Shown one piece after another: positions 9,390 to 16,941 of a stretch of DNA of 64,000 bases. Under the pieces are notes generated by a model, which was not told the origin of the DNA, searched no databases, and saw only the letters and a program-made list of their open reading frames with translations. Source of the stretch: Streptomyces lanatus. GTDB taxonomy: Bacteria; Actinomycetota; Actinomycetes; Streptomycetales; Streptomycetaceae. The stretch's first letter is position 1, and each line of letters begins with the position of its first letter. The stretch lies in NCBI RefSeq assembly GCF_014655715.1, contig NZ_BNBM01000009.1, forward strand, positions 291,715 to 355,714, written 5' to 3'. Both the position numbers and the translations under genes were made by a program.

Positions 9390-10628
9390 GTGATGCTTCG
9401 TCAGAAACGGTTCGCGACAGCGAGAACGGCACTCACGCTGTGCACGGCACTCGGCGCGCTGGCCGGTGCGGCCCTGGTGGGGGCGGCACCGGCCGGCGCC
9501 GCGCAGGGGGACACTCCTCTCGCGCCGGGTGTCACCTACGACGAGTTCGACATCCCGGCGGCGAAGGGCACGGCGCACGCGCATGTGCTCTCCGTCGATC
9601 TGCGTGATCCGCGTGTCCGTCTGGATCTGCTGTACCCGGGAGCGGTGGCGGCCCGGGCCACCGTCTCGCAGCAGGCCATCGCGCAGGGTGCCGTGGCGGG
9701 CGTGAACGGCGACTTCTTCAACATCAGCGAGACCCAGCACCCCGGCGTGGAGGCGACCGGCGCGAGCGTGGGCCCGGCGATCGTACGCGGCCGGGCGCTG
9801 AAGGCGGCGGTGCCGAACGGCCAGCGCTTCGGGCCCGCGCTGCCGCCCGGCACGAGCACCGAGGACGTGTTCGGCGTGGGCGTCGACCACCGGGCCCGGA
9901 TCGACGCGCTGAGCCTCAACGGCTCGGTCCGTACGCCCGAGGGACGGCTGCCGTTGGGCGGCCTCAACCAGTACGCGCTGCCGGTGAACTCCATCGGCGC
10001 GTTCACCAGCAAGTGGGGCGCCGTCTCCCGGGTGCGCGCGACGTGCGGCACGGACACGGACCGGGCGGCGCCGTGCAGCACCGACACCTACGAGGTGACG
10101 GTCCGTCACGGCCGCGTCGTGTCGACCGCCGACAGTCCAGGCAGCGGCACGATCGCCCCGGGCAGCACCGTCCTGGTGGGCCGGGAGGCGGGCGCGCAGC
10201 GGCTGCGGAAGTTCTTCAAGGGCGAGCCGGTGGCGGTGCGGCACCGGCTGGTGGCGTCGTCGTCCCTGATCCCGTACCGCTTCGCGCTCGGCGGCTACCC
10301 GGTGCTCGACGACGGGCAGCCGCTGCCGGGCCTGGACGACCGGGCCTCGGCCGTGCGCACCGCGGTCGGCATCGCGGACCGCGGCCGGCGGCTGGTGCTG
10401 CTAGCGCTGGACGGCGCGCCCGAGTACCGCTCGGGTCTGACCATCGCCGAAGTGGCCTCCGTCATGCGGGACCTGGGCTCGGCCGACGCCTTCAGCCTGG
10501 ACGGCGGCGGCTCGTCGACGCTGGTCGCGCGCGAGCCGGGAGCGGCGACGGTGTCCGTGCGCAACCACCCGTCCGACGGCAGGGAACGCCCCGTACCCAA
10601 TGGCATCGGGGTGTTCTCGACGTCCTGA
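9390..10628 (+). CDS. secreted phosphodiester glycosidase family (NAGPA/DUF2233) protein
   Basis: About 412 residues. The annotated GTG at 9390 is followed directly by ATG 9393, which sits 8 nt from the run AGGGGGGA and is the likelier start. An N-terminal signal peptide ends near AGAAQGD (residues 1-38). The body carries NAGPA-domain hallmarks: VNGDFFNI, VGIADRG, and near the C-terminus SLDGGGSSTLVAR. The family includes the mammalian uncovering enzyme, which removes GlcNAc from a phosphodiester, and many secreted bacterial homologues of unknown substrate. In Streptomyces a cell-wall or teichoic-acid-like substrate is plausible but unproven. It is convergent with the small membrane protein gene at 10632. 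Confidence 0.88.
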   Translation: MMLRQKRFATARTALTLCTALGALAGAALVGAAPAGAAQGDTPLAPGVTYDEFDIPAAKGTAHAHVLSVDLRDPRVRLDLLYPGAVAARATVSQQAIAQGAVAGVNGDFFNISETQHPGVEATGASVGPAIVRGRALKAAVPNGQRFGPALPPGTSTEDVFGVGVDHRARIDALSLNGSVRTPEGRLPLGGLNQYALPVNSIGAFTSKWGAVSRVRATCGTDTDRAAPCSTDTYEVTVRHGRVVSTADSPGSGTIAPGSTVLVGREAGAQRLRKFFKGEPVAVRHRLVASSSLIPYRFALGGYPVLDDGQPLPGLDDRASAVRTAVGIADRGRRLVLLALDGAPEYRSGLTIAEVASVMRDLGSADAFSLDGGGSSTLVAREPGAATVSVRNHPSDGRERPVPNGIGVFSTS

Positions 10629-10631
10629 TCG

Positions 10632-10826
10632 TCAAGGCCTGAGGCTGCTCACGATGTCCGCCGTGGCCGTCAGGCCGCTGTTGATGGTGGGCGCCATGCT
10701 GGTGCTGGCCAGATAGAAGCCGAGCAGCAGACACACCAGCGCATGGGTGATCTTCAGTCCGCCGTTGCGGACGAAGATCACCGCCAGCACGAACAGCAGC
10801 AGCACCACAGAGATGGAAATGGCCAT
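10632..10826 (-). CDS. small membrane protein, 64 aa
   Basis: The ATG at 10826 is preceded by a very strong ribosome-binding site (GGAGGAGG, 5 nt upstream). The product has a hydrophobic N-terminal helix (ISVVLLLFVLAVIFV) and a second hydrophobic segment (ALVCLLLGFYLA), ending in a polar tail (TINSGLTATADIVSSLRP). I recall conserved Streptomyces proteins of this shape but no assigned function. It is the last gene before the convergent phosphodiester glycosidase. Confidence 0.75.
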   Translation of the reverse strand: MAISISVVLLLFVLAVIFVRNGGLKITHALVCLLLGFYLASTSMAPTINSGLTATADIVSSLRP

Positions 10827-10944
10827 CGTCAACCTCCTCCGCCACGTCCACTTCGCGGCCTTCGGCCGCAAGTGTGGCGTAGCGGAGGGTTCGTCCGGGC
10901 GGCTGACCTGTACTCCGAACGAGTGGTGTCCCCGGAGGCGCGGG

Positions 10945-11808
10945 CTAGGCCGTCCGGTGGGCGTCGAGGAACGCCTCCAGACCGGCCAGATCATCGGTGT
11001 TGAGGTAGTCGACGTCGGCGGCGAGCAGCTCGCCCCACAGGGCGTCGCGCGCCGGGCCCGCCACATCCGGCGTCGCCCAGAACCGCACCTTCTGCCCACG
11101 CGAGTGCGCCGCCCGGACGATGCCGTGCAGCTTCTCGCGCTCGGCGTCCGGGAAGGCGCCCACGCCGAGCCAGGTGAAGTTCAGCGTCCAGTTGTCGCTG
11201 ATCAGCGGCACGAAGGAGGCCGGCGCCGAGGTGCCGAGGTCGGACATGCGGCCGTCGTAGAAGGCACGGCGGACGGTCTGGGCCTCCATCGGCGTACGGG
11301 CGGCGCGGTCACCGGAGATCACCGCGGTGACCGGGCCCCGGAACACCCGTCCGTGGGCGTAGGTCGTGAACAGGTGCTTGTAGCGCGCCAGATGCCGGTC
11401 GAGTTCGAGGTACGTCGAGGAGCCCTCGGTCTTGATGTCGATGAGCAGCTGGAGCGACCCGCGCTGACGCCGGTACACAGAGCCGTGGTTGGCCTTGACG
11501 CGGGCGGCCAGCGGGTCGAGGTAGAGGGACTCCAGGGTGCGGCTGGGGTCGAGGTCCTCGGGGTCGTGGCCGATCAGGAGCTGGTCGCCGACGAGGTAGA
11601 TGTCGGCCTCGACGCTGCCGAAGCGGTGGTCGAGGGCGTCGAAGAGGGGGCGCGGGTGCTCGTAGTCGTTGTGCGCGTGCGCCCGCCACAAGGGGCGCGG
11701 GCCATGCCGCTGTCCGCCCGCGAGCGCGGCGGTGGCGGGCAGGGCGACGGTGCCCGCGAGGGCGGCGCCGAGGGTGGTGAGGGCTCTGCGACGGGTGGTG
11801 AGGGCCAT
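10945..11808 (-). CDS. Tat-exported glycerophosphodiester phosphodiesterase/PI-PLC-like protein
   Basis: 287 residues from ATG 11808, preceded by GGGAGG; a longer in-frame extension to 11919 lacks similarity. The N-terminus has a twin-arginine signal (TTRRRALTTLGAALAG). The mature part starts HAHNDYEHPRPLFDAL and contains VEADIYLV and LLIDIKTE, the substrate- and metal-binding strands of the PI-PLC/GDPD TIM barrel, closest to the AIM6-like subgroup. It probably hydrolyses an extracytoplasmic phosphodiester; the substrate is not predictable. It stands alone on the minus strand. Confidence 0.82.
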   Translation of the reverse strand: MALTTRRRALTTLGAALAGTVALPATAALAGGQRHGPRPLWRAHAHNDYEHPRPLFDALDHRFGSVEADIYLVGDQLLIGHDPEDLDPSRTLESLYLDPLAARVKANHGSVYRRQRGSLQLLIDIKTEGSSTYLELDRHLARYKHLFTTYAHGRVFRGPVTAVISGDRAARTPMEAQTVRRAFYDGRMSDLGTSAPASFVPLISDNWTLNFTWLGVGAFPDAEREKLHGIVRAAHSRGQKVRFWATPDVAGPARDALWGELLAADVDYLNTDDLAGLEAFLDAHRTA

Positions 11809-11941
11809 GCTCTGCCTCCCTGAGAGGGCCGGATCGGAACGCTGCGAGTATGCGTTTCCGAAGGGCCCGAACATCAGTGCCCGCGCAGGGAGTTGGCCGG
11901 ACCGCCGCGCCCTGTTCATTTCCTCCGATCGGCGCGCACGA

Positions 11942-11971
11942 AAAAGCCCGCCCCAGGTGGGGCGGGCTTTT
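11942..11971. terminator. bidirectional intrinsic terminator
   Basis: A perfect 13-bp inverted repeat (AAAAGCCCGCCCC, 4-nt loop AGGT, GGGGCGGGCTTTT) sits 24 bp past the stop of the acyl-CoA dehydrogenase operon. The A-rich and T-rich flanks make it work as a terminator in either direction. Confidence 0.9.
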
Positions 11972-11994
11972 CGCAGGGTTCGCTCAGGTGTACG

Positions 11995-13068
11995 TCAGGG
12001 AGCCTGGAGGTCGATGGATTCGGCCAGCGCCTCGCGGTGGGCGCCCGCGCTGCCGTAGGCGATCGAGTCGGCCTTGGCCCGCTTCAGATACAGATGCACC
12101 GGGTGCTCCCAGGTCATCCCGATCCCGCCGTGCAGTTGCAGGGCCTCCTCGGCGGCGTGCACGGCGACGGGCGCCGCGTAGGCCTGGGCCACGGCGACCG
12201 CCACGTCGGCGTCCTCGCCGGTGGCCAGCGCGTCGGCCGCGTTCCGGGCGGCGGCACGCAGGTTGACGACCTCCAGCCACAGCTGGGCGAGCCGGTGCTT
12301 GAGGGCCTGGAATCCGCCGACGGGCCGGTTGAACTGCTTGCGGTCCTTCAGATAGCGGACCGTCTCGGTCAACGTCCATTCCGCGAGGCCGAGTTGCTCG
12401 GACGCCAGCAGCCCGGCCCCGGCCCGCAGGGCACGCCGCACGGCGGGCTCGGCATCGCCAAGGAGCCGACCGGGCGCCCCGTCCAGGGTGACCGTGGCGA
12501 GGGGCCGGGTCAGATCCAGGGACGCCTGCGGGGTGACGGTCACGGCGTCGGCGTCCACCGCGTACAGCCCACCGTCGTCCGCGGGCACCAGCAGCACATC
12601 GGCGATGACCGCATCCGCGATGCCGGTCAACTCCCCGTGCAGGGCCCCGCCTTCATGCCGTACGACCTTGTAGGCGCCGCCCGCGGCGACGTTCAGCGCG
12701 ACGGCGAGGGCGCCGATACGCCGCCCGGACGCCAGGTCGGCGAGCAGGTCGTCCGCATCGCAGGACAGCAGCGCCTCGGTGGCGACGACGGCGCTCGCCA
12801 GATACGGCACGGGAGCGACGGCGCGCCCCAACTCCTCCAGTACGACGGCGACTTCACGGTGCGTGGCACCTTGGCCGCCCTTGTCCTCCGGAACCAGGAG
12901 CCCGGCCAGGCCCATCCCGTCGGCGAGGGCCTTCCACGCCTCCAGGGCGTGCGGGGTGTCCGACTCGGCACGGGCGATGACGCCGGGCGCGTCGCAGTGA
13001 TCGGTGAGCAGATCGCGTACGGCGGCCCGCAGCGCCTCTTCCTCCTCCGAGTACAGCAGGTCGGTCAT
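11995..13068 (-). CDS. acyl-CoA dehydrogenase, probable non-catalytic or beta subunit
   Basis: 357 residues with the ACAD fold: N-terminal helical domain, central beta domain with LLVPEDKGGQG, and C-terminal domain ending LQLHGGIGMTWEHPVHLYLKRAK. The segment where active ACADs carry the catalytic glutamate (xEGTSE) is absent here, whereas the upstream partner has it. In actinobacteria such pairs (FadE28/FadE29 type) form alpha2-beta2 enzymes acting on steroid or other bulky acyl-CoA side chains. ATG 13068 overlaps the preceding gene's stop by 4 nt, giving translational coupling. It is last in the three-gene operon and ends in a strong terminator. Confidence 0.9.
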   Translation of the reverse strand: MTDLLYSEEEEALRAAVRDLLTDHCDAPGVIARAESDTPHALEAWKALADGMGLAGLLVPEDKGGQGATHREVAVVLEELGRAVAPVPYLASAVVATEALLSCDADDLLADLASGRRIGALAVALNVAAGGAYKVVRHEGGALHGELTGIADAVIADVLLVPADDGGLYAVDADAVTVTPQASLDLTRPLATVTLDGAPGRLLGDAEPAVRRALRAGAGLLASEQLGLAEWTLTETVRYLKDRKQFNRPVGGFQALKHRLAQLWLEVVNLRAAARNAADALATGEDADVAVAVAQAYAAPVAVHAAEEALQLHGGIGMTWEHPVHLYLKRAKADSIAYGSAGAHREALAESIDLQAP

Positions 13069-14249
13069 CGGGCGAGGTCCTTCCAGGCGACGTCCTTGTC
13101 GGTGCGCGGCTCGGACGGCAGGCCCAGGACGCGCTCGGCGACGATGTTCAGCAGGACCTCGCTGGTCCCGCCCTCGATGCTGTTGCCCTTGGAGCGGAGA
13201 TAGCGGTAGCCGGCGTCACGGCCGACGAAGTCCACCAGCTCGGGCCGGCGCATGGTCCAGTCGTCGTACAACAGTCCTTCCTCGCCGCGCAGTTCGACCT
13301 CCAGGCCGCTGATCTCCTGGTTGAGGCGGGCGAAGGCGAGCTTCATACCGGCGCCCTCGGGGCCGGGCTGGCCCGCGACAAGCTGCTGCCGCAGCCGCTC
13401 GGCGGTGAGACGGGAGACCTCGGAGTCGACCCACAGCTTCAGCAGCCGCTGGTGGAGGTCATGGGTACGCAGCTCGGGCCGCTCGCGCCAGGTCTTGGCG
13501 ACCGGCCCGATCATGCCGCCCTCGCGGGGCAGCCGCATGCCGCCGATGGCGACGCGCTCGTTGTTCAGCGTGGTCTGCGCGACCTTCCAGCCGTCGCCGA
13601 TCGCGCCGAGGCGCCGGGAGTCCGGGATGCGGACGTCGGTGAGGAACACCTCGTTGAACTCGGCCTCGCCGGTGATCTGGCGCAGCGGCCGGACCTCGAC
13701 ACCGGGATCGGTCATGTCGCAGAGGAAGTACGTGATGCCCGCGTGCTTGGGCACATCCGGGTCGGTGCGCGCGATGAGGATGGCCCAGCGGGCGATGTGG
13801 GCGCTGGAGGTCCACACCTTCTGCCCGTTGACGACCCAGTCGTCGCCCTCACGTACGGCCCGGGTGCCGAGCGCGGCCAGGTCGGATCCGGCGCCGGGCT
13901 CGCTGAACAGCTGGCACCAGACCTCTTCGCCGGTCCACAGGGGCCGCAGATAGCGCTGCTTCTGCTCCTCGGTGCCGTACTTGAGGATGGTCGGCGCGGC
14001 CATGCCGAGCCCGATGCCGATGCGCCGCGGCTCGTTGTCGGGGGCGCCGGCGGCCTCCAACTCGGCGTCCACGACGACCTGGAGGGAACGGGGTGCACCG
14101 AGTCCACCGAGGCCCTCGGGATAGTGCACCCACGCGAGGCCGGCGTCGAAGCGGGCGCGCAGGAAGTCCAGCCGGTCGGTGGTGTCCGGAGGACAGGCGT
14201 CCAGCAACTCCCCTGTACGGCGCCGAAGTTCGGCTGCGTCGATCGTCAT
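13065..14249 (-). CDS. acyl-CoA dehydrogenase, catalytic-type subunit
   Basis: 394 residues, full ACAD fold. It has the FAD/substrate segment CQLFSEPGAGSDLA, the beta-domain VNGQKVWTSSAH, and the C-terminal SIEGGTSEVLLNIVAERVLG with the expected catalytic-region glutamate. The start ATG 14249 overlaps the upstream oxidoreductase stop by 4 nt. Together with the downstream ACAD lacking this motif it probably forms a heteromeric dehydrogenase in beta-oxidation of an unusual acyl-CoA. The substrate is not readable from sequence. Confidence 0.92.
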   Translation of the reverse strand: MTIDAAELRRRTGELLDACPPDTTDRLDFLRARFDAGLAWVHYPEGLGGLGAPRSLQVVVDAELEAAGAPDNEPRRIGIGLGMAAPTILKYGTEEQKQRYLRPLWTGEEVWCQLFSEPGAGSDLAALGTRAVREGDDWVVNGQKVWTSSAHIARWAILIARTDPDVPKHAGITYFLCDMTDPGVEVRPLRQITGEAEFNEVFLTDVRIPDSRRLGAIGDGWKVAQTTLNNERVAIGGMRLPREGGMIGPVAKTWRERPELRTHDLHQRLLKLWVDSEVSRLTAERLRQQLVAGQPGPEGAGMKLAFARLNQEISGLEVELRGEEGLLYDDWTMRRPELVDFVGRDAGYRYLRSKGNSIEGGTSEVLLNIVAERVLGLPSEPRTDKDVAWKDLAR

Positions 14250-15223
14250 GCGGCGGCTCCGTTCTCCAGCGAAGGCACCACGGCGACGCGCCCCGTGGTG
14301 ACACCGTCGGCGACCCGCTGCACGGCGGCCGCGGCCCCGCCCAGTGGCACCCGCTCACTCACCAGCGGCTTGATCGCGCCCCGGGCGGCCAGCTCGGTGA
14401 GCTGCTCGTGGCAGTGCTGGATCAGCTTGGGGTTCTTGGTGTTGTAGAGGCCCCAATGCAGACCCAGGATCGAGTAGTTCTTCACCAGGGCGTGGTTGAG
14501 CGCCGGGCTGGGGATCGACCCACTGGCGAAGCCGACCACGACGATCCGCCCCTCGAAGGCGACGACCTTGGCGGACTGGGCGTAGGCCTCACCGCCGACC
14601 GGGTCATAGATGACGTCGGCGCCCCGCCCACCGGTCGCCTCCTTCACGGCACCGATGACGTCCTCGGCACGCCGGTCGATGACGACGTCACAGCCCAGCT
14701 CCCGCGCCACGGCCGCCTTCTCGGCCCCGCCCACGACGCCGATGACCCGCGCCCCGGCCGCCTTGCCGAGCTGCACGGCCGCGCTGCCGACCCCTCCAGC
14801 GGCAGCGTGGACCAGCAGCGTCTCCCCGGCCTCCAGCCCGGCCCGGCGGTGCAGGCCGAACCAGCCGGTCTGATAGCCGATGTGCAGGGCGGCGGCCTCG
14901 GCGTCGTCCAGCGACTCGGGCGCGGGCAGGAGGGCGGCGGCGTCCGCGACGGCGTACTCGGCGAAGCCGCCGTACGGCAGCGCCGGGTTGGCGAGGACGC
15001 GGCGCCCGTCCTCGGTCTCGCCGCAGATCTCCACGCCGGGCGTGAACGGCAGCGGCGGCCGGACCTGGTACTGCCCCCGGCACAGCAGCGCGTCCGGGAA
15101 GTTGATGTTGGCTGCGCGCACCTTCAGCAGGACCTGGCCGTCACCGGGCGTGGGCGTCTCGACGTCGTCGAGGCGCATCACCTCGCTCGGCTCGCCGTTC
15201 TCGTGCACTTGCCATGCCTGCAT
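14246..15223 (-). CDS. NADPH:quinone oxidoreductase-like MDR-family reductase
   Basis: 325 residues, medium-chain dehydrogenase/reductase without zinc ligands. It has a GroES-like N-terminal half (ANINFPDALLCRGQY, a quinone-reductase signature) and a Rossmann motif HAAAGGVGSAAVQLGKA. The ATG is preceded by GGAGG. It heads an operon with two acyl-CoA dehydrogenases, so its job may be reduction of an enoyl intermediate or quinone in the same acyl-CoA pathway. Confidence 0.88.
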   Translation of the reverse strand: MQAWQVHENGEPSEVMRLDDVETPTPGDGQVLLKVRAANINFPDALLCRGQYQVRPPLPFTPGVEICGETEDGRRVLANPALPYGGFAEYAVADAAALLPAPESLDDAEAAALHIGYQTGWFGLHRRAGLEAGETLLVHAAAGGVGSAAVQLGKAAGARVIGVVGGAEKAAVARELGCDVVIDRRAEDVIGAVKEATGGRGADVIYDPVGGEAYAQSAKVVAFEGRIVVVGFASGSIPSPALNHALVKNYSILGLHWGLYNTKNPKLIQHCHEQLTELAARGAIKPLVSERVPLGGAAAAVQRVADGVTTGRVAVVPSLENGAAA

Positions 15224-15275
15224 GCGGTGCCTCCACGGGGGACTGCTTCGTCTGACCGGGGTCGGTTCGCATACT

Positions 15276-15287
15276 AAGCGGTCGCTT
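15276..15287. promoter_or_regulatory. inverted repeat upstream of the acyl-CoA dehydrogenase operon
   Basis: AAGCG-GT-CGCTT lies about 53 bp upstream of the operon's first start codon. Such short palindromes are typical TetR-family operators in front of actinobacterial lipid-catabolism genes; no tetR gene is adjacent here. Confidence 0.4.
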
Positions 15288-15312
15288 GCCGTTCAGGGAA
15301 CAGTCAGATGGG

Positions 15313-15888
15313 TCACGACCGCTTCGGGCGCGCCCTCACATGCATCCGCTCCCCCTGCGGCCCTAACAGACTGAGGAACTCCACCGGCCCCTCCCCCGTC
15401 GATCCGAACCAGTGCGGCACCCGTGTGTCGAACTCGGCGGCCTCCCCCGCCGCCAGCACCACATCATGCTCACCCAGCACCAGACGCAGCCTGCCCGACA
15501 GGACGTACAGCCACTCGTAGCCCTCGTGCGTGCGTGGTTCCGGTTCGAGGTTGCGCTGCGGTTCGAGCACCTTGAAGGCCTGGAGGCCGCCGGGCTGGCG
15601 GGTGAGCGGCCAGTGCTTGCGGCCGTACTGCTCGATCGGCTTCGTGGCGCGGACCCGCGGATCGCCGACGACGGGGTTGCCGACCAGTTCGTCCAGCGGC
15701 ACCTGGTGGGCCTGCGCGATCGGCAGCAGCAGTTCCAGGCTGGGCTTGCGCAGGCCGGACTCCAGCCGGGACAGCGTGCTCACCGAGATCCCGGTCGCCT
15801 CGGACAGCGAGGCGAGGGTCACCTCACGCTCCTTGCGCATCTGCCGCAGCCTCGGGCCCACGCCCGCGAGAACGTCGTCGGTACTCAT
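15313..15888 (-). CDS. XRE-family regulator with cupin sensor domain
   Basis: 191 residues. An N-terminal Cro/C1 helix-turn-helix (about 10-65: TLASLSEATGISVSTLSRLE) is followed by a C-terminal cupin_2 barrel (about 110-185: YEWLYVLSGRLRLVLGEHD). This is a common bacterial ligand-sensing repressor design. It is divergent from the thioredoxin-reductase-like gene at 15966; the 77-bp spacer contains short inverted repeats (TTGC-N7-GCAA at 15896-15910), so control of that gene and itself is likely. Confidence 0.9.
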   Translation of the reverse strand: MSTDDVLAGVGPRLRQMRKEREVTLASLSEATGISVSTLSRLESGLRKPSLELLLPIAQAHQVPLDELVGNPVVGDPRVRATKPIEQYGRKHWPLTRQPGGLQAFKVLEPQRNLEPEPRTHEGYEWLYVLSGRLRLVLGEHDVVLAAGEAAEFDTRVPHWFGSTGEGPVEFLSLLGPQGERMHVRARPKRS

Positions 15889-15895
15889 ACGGATA

Positions 15896-15919
15896 TTGCA
15901 GGTTCGGCAAACGCATTTG
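15896..15919. promoter_or_regulatory. candidate operator between XRE-cupin and oxidoreductase genes
   Basis: Two overlapping short dyads, TTGC-N7-GCAA (15896-15910) and CAAA-N4-TTTG (15908-15919), sit in the divergent promoter region directly beside the regulator start. This is a plausible XRE binding site. Confidence 0.3.
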
Positions 15920-15965
15920 TCAATCCCGTATCGGCGGAGGCACGGTCGTGGTGGAGGTGGTCACC

Positions 15966-16898
15966 ATGACCGGTACAACCGATCCCTATGAAGTGATCGT
16001 CATCGGCGGCGGCGCGGCCGGCCTGTCCGCGGCCCTCGTCCTGGGCCGCGCCCGGCGCCGCACCCTGGTAGTCGACGCCGGCGAGCCACGCAACGCGCCC
16101 GCCGCCCATATGCAGGGCTATCTCTCCCGGGACGGCATGCCCCCGGCCGAGTTCCTGGCCATCGGCCGGGAGGAGATCGCGCGGTACGGGGTCGAGCTGG
16201 TCCGGGACCGTGCGGTGGACATCAGGCCCGGCGTCGACTTCGCGGTCGCCCTGGCCAGTGGCCGCCACGTCCATGCCCGCCGCGTCATCATCGCCACCGG
16301 CCTCAAGGACGAGCTGCCCGAGGTCCCCGGCGTCGCCGAGCGCTTCGGCAAGGACGTGCTGCACTGCCCGTACTGCCATGGCTGGGAGGTGCGCGACCAG
16401 GCGTTCGGCGTGCTGGCGACGACTCCTATGAGCGTCCACCAGGCGCTCATGGTGTCCCAGTGGTCGAAGGACGTGACCTTCTTCCTGCACGAGGTCCCCG
16501 AGTCCGACCTGACGGACGACGACCTGCGCAGGCTCGCGGCGGCCGGGGTGAAGGTGGTGCCGGGTGCGGTGGCCGGGCTGGTGATCGAGGAGGACCGGTT
16601 GACGGGGGTGCGTCTGGCGGACGGGACGGTGCACGCGCGCGAGGTGGTCTTCGTCGCGCCTCGGGCGGTGCCGCAGACCGGCTTGCTGGAGAAGCTGGGC
16701 GCCGAGATGCAGGAGACCCCTTTCGGCGCGTACCCGAAGGTCGACCCGACCGGGCTGACCTCGGTACCGGGTGTCTGGGCGGTGGGCAACGCGATGGGCT
16801 TCTCGGAGCAGGTCATCAACGCGGCGGCGGGGGGTTACCGGGCGGGGGCCTTCATCAACGGGGAGCTGCTCTTCGCCGACCTGGATAAAACGCTGTAG
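15966..16898 (+). CDS. thioredoxin-reductase-like FAD/NAD(P)H disulfide oxidoreductase
   Basis: 310 residues from ATG 15966, 8 nt after GGAGG; an upstream in-frame GTG at 15948 is less likely. The N-terminal FAD site is VIVIGGGAAGLSAAL, the redox-active motif is CPYC (HCPYCHGW) in the position of TrxB's CATC, and the C-terminal FAD motif is VWAVGNAM. The NADP-binding Rossmann loop reads VLATTPMSVHQALMV, without the usual GGGDSA. The enzyme may therefore use another reductant or be a ferredoxin/flavin-type relative. It is controlled, probably, by the divergent XRE-cupin protein. Confidence 0.88.
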   Translation: MTGTTDPYEVIVIGGGAAGLSAALVLGRARRRTLVVDAGEPRNAPAAHMQGYLSRDGMPPAEFLAIGREEIARYGVELVRDRAVDIRPGVDFAVALASGRHVHARRVIIATGLKDELPEVPGVAERFGKDVLHCPYCHGWEVRDQAFGVLATTPMSVHQALMVSQWSKDVTFFLHEVPESDLTDDDLRRLAAAGVKVVPGAVAGLVIEEDRLTGVRLADGTVHAREVVFVAPRAVPQTGLLEKLGAEMQETPFGAYPKVDPTGLTSVPGVWAVGNAMGFSEQVINAAAGGYRAGAFINGELLFADLDKTL

Positions 16899-16941
16899 AC
16901 ACGACGAGCCCGCAGCCGAGACACAACCCATCATTGGCTAC

